From assembly GCA_041737835.1 (NCBI GenBank), contig JBGSQY010000030.1: a stretch of 64,000 nt of DNA, one strand, 5' to 3'. Below, piece by piece: positions 60,085 to 64,000 of the stretch (positions are counted from its first letter, which is position 1; every line of letters begins with the position of its first letter). The notes under the pieces were generated by a model that worked only from the letters and a program-made list of their open reading frames with translations, searched no databases and was not told the DNA's origin. The stretch comes from Bythopirellula sp041737835. GTDB taxonomy: Bacteria; Planctomycetota; Planctomycetia; Pirellulales; Lacipirellulaceae. The translations under genes were made by a program, and so were the position numbers.

Positions 60085-62042
60085 ACAGCACGCAACTCCG
60101 CGAGCTCACGCTCAAATCCTCCCGACAGAATCGGGAACCGGCACCAACTCTTCGGATCGAGATTTTCATCGTCGAGATGAAACGACGGGGCATACCGTTC
60201 GCGCTTCCATTGATTGCGGCAGAAAAGGATGAAAAACTTCTCGACCCACGCACCCAATTGCGCGGTGTTGTAGTCGGGAAACCTCTTACATACGACGTGA
60301 AATACTTCTATTGGCATGAGCTTGTCGCGAATCGCTGCTCGTTCAATCACATCAAGCACGCGGTAGGGCATCAAATCGCCCTCATCGGTTTGGCCTTCCG
60401 ATTTGGGCCGCAGTTCCGCCGTGGGTGCTTGGGAATTGATCACTGACAGCACCGGCAACGGCCCCACTCCGGCTGGGCCATCTGCTTCCATCCATTGAAG
60501 CCACTCCAGCAAGTAAGCTTTGTCGATGCCACCTATCGGAGCCAATCCGCCGGCCGTATCGCCATCCATCGTGGCATAACCCACCGCCGCTTCACTGCGA
60601 TTGCTAGTTGTCAGCAATAAAGCCCCGGTGAGATTAGCCAGCAACCAAGCCCCCGGCGCACGCGTGCGGGCTTGGATGTTTTGTAAAGCCGTATCATCGT
60701 TTTGCCACGTGATCTCGCGCCCGACGGCCTCGGAAACCGTTTCGACATAGCCATCCACGAGCGAGTCAATGTTCCACTGCAAGAACTTCGCGCCGATCGC
60801 CTCAGCCACAGAGCGAGCGGCGTTGTACGTCACGTCGCCGCTGTTGCGCGTCGATTGATAGACGCAACTCAGGATTTGGCCGACGATGTCTTCGGCCGTT
60901 TTTGTTTTGACCATGCCTGGCAAATGCGAAAGCCTCTTACAAAACTCGGCATGTCCCAGTTCCGCCAGCCCCAGCTTCACCATCAGCCACACCATCGTCG
61001 CTACGGTGGCCGAATCGGCCCCACCGCTTAACGAAATAACAAAGCCCCCTGCCCTACTCTTGCGCAGGTAATCGAACAAACATAACGTTACGGCCCGTGG
61101 AAATTCTTCTTCTTTCGGCGGGGGCGAGCCATCCCAATCGCTTTGCGGCACGGGCGGGCAAGGAATACTCGGAGCCGGCAGCTTAAAGCCGCAATCGAGA
61201 GTGATCCCACCGGTGTCTTTGAAAGAATTGGCCACTCGGTTGGCACGGGTCGTCTCTATGTCGACATCCGCATGAGTCACCACGAAATCTTGAAACGAAA
61301 ATCGCGGCCCTATCGCCACAAACTCACCTTGGGTGGCGATCAACGTACCGCCATCGTAGAGCACGTTGCCTGCTTCGTTGCCGAGCAAATTCGTGTAGAC
61401 GTAGCTCGTGCCAAAATCTCGGCTGCCGCGAAGCACAATGTCGCGACGAATGTCTTGCTTGGCAAAAGCAAAATGGCTGCCGCTGGGATTCAAGATGATA
61501 TCGACGCCCCGTGCGCAAAGTTGCTTGCCGGTGCGTTCGATCATCCAAGCATCACGGCAAATTTCCATGCCGATTTTGATGCCGTCACAAGAAAAAATCA
61601 GATCGCCCGCGGGAAACTTTTCTCCTAAGCACTCAACTTCGCTTACCTTCCCCGCTGGCCAAGGTTTGAACCACCTCGGCTCGTAGTGGATGCCATCGCC
61701 CGCCAGCCATTGCTTAAGAACAAAACCCATCAAGCGGCCGTCACAGCCAAAGGCACACGCATTATAAATCTGGCCATCCACGACCAGCGGCAAGCCCAGC
61801 GCAATCGCGATTCCCTGAGTGGCAGGCAAAATCTCGCCGAGCATCTCGAGCGACGTTTCTTGAACACCACGCGAGAAAAATGCATCCTCACACCCATAGC
61901 CGCTGATGCACAATTCAGGCAGACAAACCAGACTCGCCCCGCCGTCACGGGCCGCATGAATCGCGGCGACAATATTCGCGCGATTATGTTCCCAAGCAAG
62001 GGGCGTTTGATTGAGTGCAGCGGCTGCGAGGCGGACTTTCAT
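60057..62042 (-). CDS. nadE: NAD+ synthase (glutamine-hydrolysing)
   Basis: A 661 aa two-domain enzyme making NAD+ from nicotinate adenine dinucleotide with glutamine as nitrogen donor. The N-terminal nitrilase-type glutaminase has the triad: Glu in LPELCISGYG (about 43-47), Lys in FVLKQWLAGDGI, and Cys in MEICRDAW. The C-terminal synthetase domain has FVISLSGGADSATVATMVW (about 329-347) and LLTTSNRSEAAVGYATMDG. The length is normal for this large class. It lies 31 bases downstream of cinA on the same strand. The last residues are encoded by a palindromic repeat. Confidence 0.95.
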   Translation of the reverse strand: MKVRLAAAALNQTPLAWEHNRANIVAAIHAARDGGASLVCLPELCISGYGCEDAFFSRGVQETSLEMLGEILPATQGIAIALGLPLVVDGQIYNACAFGCDGRLMGFVLKQWLAGDGIHYEPRWFKPWPAGKVSEVECLGEKFPAGDLIFSCDGIKIGMEICRDAWMIERTGKQLCARGVDIILNPSGSHFAFAKQDIRRDIVLRGSRDFGTSYVYTNLLGNEAGNVLYDGGTLIATQGEFVAIGPRFSFQDFVVTHADVDIETTRANRVANSFKDTGGITLDCGFKLPAPSIPCPPVPQSDWDGSPPPKEEEFPRAVTLCLFDYLRKSRAGGFVISLSGGADSATVATMVWLMVKLGLAELGHAEFCKRLSHLPGMVKTKTAEDIVGQILSCVYQSTRNSGDVTYNAARSVAEAIGAKFLQWNIDSLVDGYVETVSEAVGREITWQNDDTALQNIQARTRAPGAWLLANLTGALLLTTSNRSEAAVGYATMDGDTAGGLAPIGGIDKAYLLEWLQWMEADGPAGVGPLPVLSVINSQAPTAELRPKSEGQTDEGDLMPYRVLDVIERAAIRDKLMPIEVFHVVCKRFPDYNTAQLGAWVEKFFILFCRNQWKRERYAPSFHLDDENLDPKSWCRFPILSGGFERELAELRAVLAGSVPLP

Positions 62043-62073
62043 GTCGAAAGTATAGACGAGCCCATCGACGAAG

Positions 62074-63303
62074 TCACTTCGACAATTCTAGCCGCAAGGC
62101 ATTGAGCGCTTGCTTGGCGGTGCGCGTTTGCAATATCGCCGGGTGGCTCGCACAGCCAAAGCAGAGCTTGCGTGTGCCGTCGGCACCCGCGATGGCGATG
62201 CAGATATGGGCATCCGCGGCGAAAGGATCCGCAGGATAAGCAGCAACCGCAAGTCCCCAGTCGGCACGCGCATTGAGCCGAATCGCCTCAGCCATTGCGA
62301 CGGCAACCGCGACGTCATCAGGCTCCGTGTTCTCCGGGATCTCACAAAGCGAGTTAAGTTGAGCGAGATTTTCAATCACGGCACCACGCAGGAAAATCTT
62401 GGCTGCAGGATCAAGGTCGGTAAGTAATCGAGTTAACATTCCCGCCGTCGCCCATTCCGCCATCGCCAGCGTTTGTCCGCGCTCCATCAACAAACGCATG
62501 ACGACGTGTTCGAGCTCATCCTCCTCCTCACCGAAAATGAGGTTTCCGAGTGACTGGCGAATCACGCTCTCGATCGGTTCAATTGCGCAAAGGCAGGTGG
62601 ATTCATCAATGCCCGTAGCCGTGATCCGCAATGTGATCGTGGCATCGCTCACGGTGATCCCCACCTTCGGTTCGCGGCCTCGGCGAATGAGGTCAGGCAA
62701 CATCGCTTCCAGCTGACTTTCTCCAGTGCCGAAGCACTTGATGCGACGATGGCGAATCACACCATGATCTGGTTGGAGTTGGTTGATCCGCGGAGCCACG
62801 GTTGAGTGCCACATCTCGGTCATCTCAACCGGCACGCCGGGAAGCGCGAACACGATGCAGGGGGGTCGCTCTTCACGGGCGACGATCATTTCAATCCCGG
62901 GGGCGGTACCATGTGCATTGGGAATGGGGACGGCCCCTTCCGGAAAATCAGCTTGCACGACGTTCCGCGCGGGCATCTCGCGTCCACGAGCTTGAAACAG
63001 CCGTTCGATGTGGGCCAGCGACGACGCATCGCGCCACAGCTTTGTTCCCGTGGCCGCGGCTATCGCATCGCGTGTGAGGTCATCCGCCGTGGGTCCTAAA
63101 CCTCCCGTCGTCACAACGACATCGGCCCGTTCGAATGCCGCTCGAAACACGGCAATATTGTCGGCCAGCTCATCCCCCACGGTTGTGTGGAAGGCGACCT
63201 CCAAGCCCAGCTCGGTGAGTCGCTGGCTAAGCCATTGGCTGTTGGTATCCAGCCGCTGCCCGGTGGTCATTTCATCGCCGATGGAGATAACTTCTGCTCT
63301 CAT
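62074..63303 (-). CDS. CinA-family protein with degenerate C-terminal PncC domain
   Basis: A 409 aa protein. The N-terminal CinA/MoCF domain is intact (MRAEVISIGDEMTTGQRLDT, VVVTTGGLGPTADDLTRDAI, FALPGVPVEMTEMW). The C-terminal PncC-like domain (about 265-409) has lost its catalytic signatures: the expected AESCTGG is AEWATAG, the YSNxxK region reads IENLAQ, and the GIAGPxGG motif reads YPADPF. So NMN deamidase activity is unlikely, while the N-terminal domain may still act on nucleotides. It is the first gene of a cinA-nadE pair. Confidence 0.9.
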   Translation of the reverse strand: MRAEVISIGDEMTTGQRLDTNSQWLSQRLTELGLEVAFHTTVGDELADNIAVFRAAFERADVVVTTGGLGPTADDLTRDAIAAATGTKLWRDASSLAHIERLFQARGREMPARNVVQADFPEGAVPIPNAHGTAPGIEMIVAREERPPCIVFALPGVPVEMTEMWHSTVAPRINQLQPDHGVIRHRRIKCFGTGESQLEAMLPDLIRRGREPKVGITVSDATITLRITATGIDESTCLCAIEPIESVIRQSLGNLIFGEEEDELEHVVMRLLMERGQTLAMAEWATAGMLTRLLTDLDPAAKIFLRGAVIENLAQLNSLCEIPENTEPDDVAVAVAMAEAIRLNARADWGLAVAAYPADPFAADAHICIAIAGADGTRKLCFGCASHPAILQTRTAKQALNALRLELSK

Positions 63304-63341
63304 AAAAAGAAGTTTCGCTTGGCGGGCGTGAATTGGGAAGG

Positions 63342-63412
63342 CTATAGAACACTAATCTCCGCTAATACTCACTAAAAATTGATTAGCGAAGATTAGCGGC
63401 TATAAGTGTTCT
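63342..63412. repeat. CGCTAAT-type inverted repeat upstream of cinA
   Basis: The left arm AGAACACTAATCTCCGCTAA at 63346-63365 and the right arm ATTAGCGGCTATAAGTGTTC at 63392-63411 pair with about four mismatches around an AT-rich loop. It lies between the stop of the glycine-zipper lipoprotein gene (63426) and the cinA start. Related to the element at 24706-24780. Confidence 0.6.
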
Positions 63413-63425
63413 TTGATTCTTTTCC

Positions 63426-64000
63426 TTACTTCACAACCGTGAAGCCGAAACTCGTTCGTGGCCCGGGATAGCCGCAGCGGTAGCCGTAGTGCGGATGACA
63501 CATCGGCGGACCGTAGTAATGCTCTTCCACGATCACTGGCGGAGGAACTTGAGTAACCACGGTCCGGGTTGGCATGGGCGGGCTTTGCATCACTTGAATC
63601 ACGTCGGTCGAGACGCCTTGATTATGAAGATAAATTACATCGGAGGCGGCCAGTGGTCGTGCCATCCCCGATGTACGCACATAGTTCTGAATCAACATCG
63701 GGTCAACGCCCGAACGGCTCATCGCGACCACTTCATCAATCGTCGCCGCACCGGCTGGCACTTGTCGGCCCATGGCCGCGGCAATCTCGGCCCGGTTGCG
63801 GGCTTGCATCTCATCCATGCCTGAACCAACGACACCACCGGTAATTGCACCCAACCCGGCACCGATCAACGCGCCACCGGCCGCGTTACCGCCTGTCGCT
63901 TCGCCGATGATCGCACCTGTTCCGGCACCGGCCAGTGCTCCGAAGCCAGCGCCACTATCAGCGTAATAGGGAGACATACAACCAACTGCAAACATGCTTG
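63426..64000 (-). CDS. Glycine-zipper lipoprotein (N-terminus outside the window)
   Basis: The visible part starts at the window edge with SMFAVGCMSPYYADSGAGFG. The Cys in FAVGC is a likely lipobox, so the true signal peptide begins outside the window. A glycine-zipper follows (GALAGAGTGAIIGEATGGNA and GGALIGAGLGAITGGVVGSG), as in Gly-zip outer-membrane lipoproteins. A middle section, EVVAMSRSGVDPMLIQNYVR and SDVIYLHNQGVSTDVIQVMQ, resembles a small helical repeat. The tail is rich in Pro, Tyr and His. Related proteins are common in planctomycetes and probably interact with membranes; the exact role is unknown. Confidence 0.75.
   Translation of the reverse strand, partial: SMFAVGCMSPYYADSGAGFGALAGAGTGAIIGEATGGNAAGGALIGAGLGAITGGVVGSGMDEMQARNRAEIAAAMGRQVPAGAATIDEVVAMSRSGVDPMLIQNYVRTSGMARPLAASDVIYLHNQGVSTDVIQVMQSPPMPTRTVVTQVPPPVIVEEHYYGPPMCHPHYGYRCGYPGPRTSFGFTVVK

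Overview
This 64 kb window looks like the chromosome of a Planctomycetota bacterium, probably Pirellulales-like. The evidence is a secreted cyclophilin with a PEP-CTERM tail, a mu-protocadherin-type GDRPGRPGG-repeat surface protein with a SnoaL-like partner, a DUF1570-like lipoprotein, a free-standing RNA polymerase alpha C-terminal domain, and many secreted Gly/Asn/Thr-rich proteins. I did not check any of this against a database. No rRNA, tRNA, CRISPR array, prophage or intact insertion sequence was seen. Most genes are housekeeping or metabolic and sit in short operons on both strands.

Layout. 1-5.7 kb: end of tsaE, the hslVU protease operon, an isochorismatase-fold hydrolase, and a two-gene arginine/ornithine module (a guanidine-modifying enzyme next to a LOR/SDH ornithine cyclodeaminase-type protein). 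5.9-12 kb: a disordered charged protein, adenine deaminase with a fungal-type cytosine deaminase, a type II secretion F-family protein, and a BNR-propeller gene paired with a MoaD/ThiS-like small protein. 12-16.1 kb: a membrane protein and an SRPBCC/alcohol dehydrogenase/SDR operon. 16.3-20.8 kb: a metallopeptidase lipoprotein, a cobalamin riboswitch ahead of a DUF5522-type mini-protein, an orphan immunity-like gene, and an HxlR regulator divergent from a ferredoxin-SCP2 fusion. 20.8-27.2 kb: the protocadherin-like protein and its partner, acpS, trpS, pyrD and a small lipoprotein. 27.5-37 kb: an HU protein with a tail, then a long minus-strand run of YkgJ, cysteine desulfurase, moaA, moaE, moaD, a giant FAD/Fe-S oxidoreductase, two membrane proteins and folE. 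37-47 kb: an autotransporter, a LON-domain protein, a DUF309 protein, nth, dcd, a Tat-exported Gfo/Idh/MocA protein and a UvrD/PcrA helicase. 47-64 kb: the alpha-CTD protein, a Cys-rich secreted protein, an AAA ATPase, purU, the PEP-CTERM cyclophilin, an inverse-autotransporter-like adhesin, a zinc-ribbon protein, rlmKL, the cinA-nadE operon and a glycine-zipper lipoprotein cut by the window edge.

Themes. Several short palindromic repeat families sit directly at gene 3' ends, and in five genes the stop codon lies inside the repeat. Three metabolic modules stand out: arginine to ornithine to proline, base deamination, and molybdopterin synthesis. The most unusual regulatory element is the cobalamin riboswitch at 17.66-17.87 kb, which faces a DUF5522-type gene with no evident link to B12. 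Gene starts given here are judgements from domain borders, signal peptides and ribosome binding sites.
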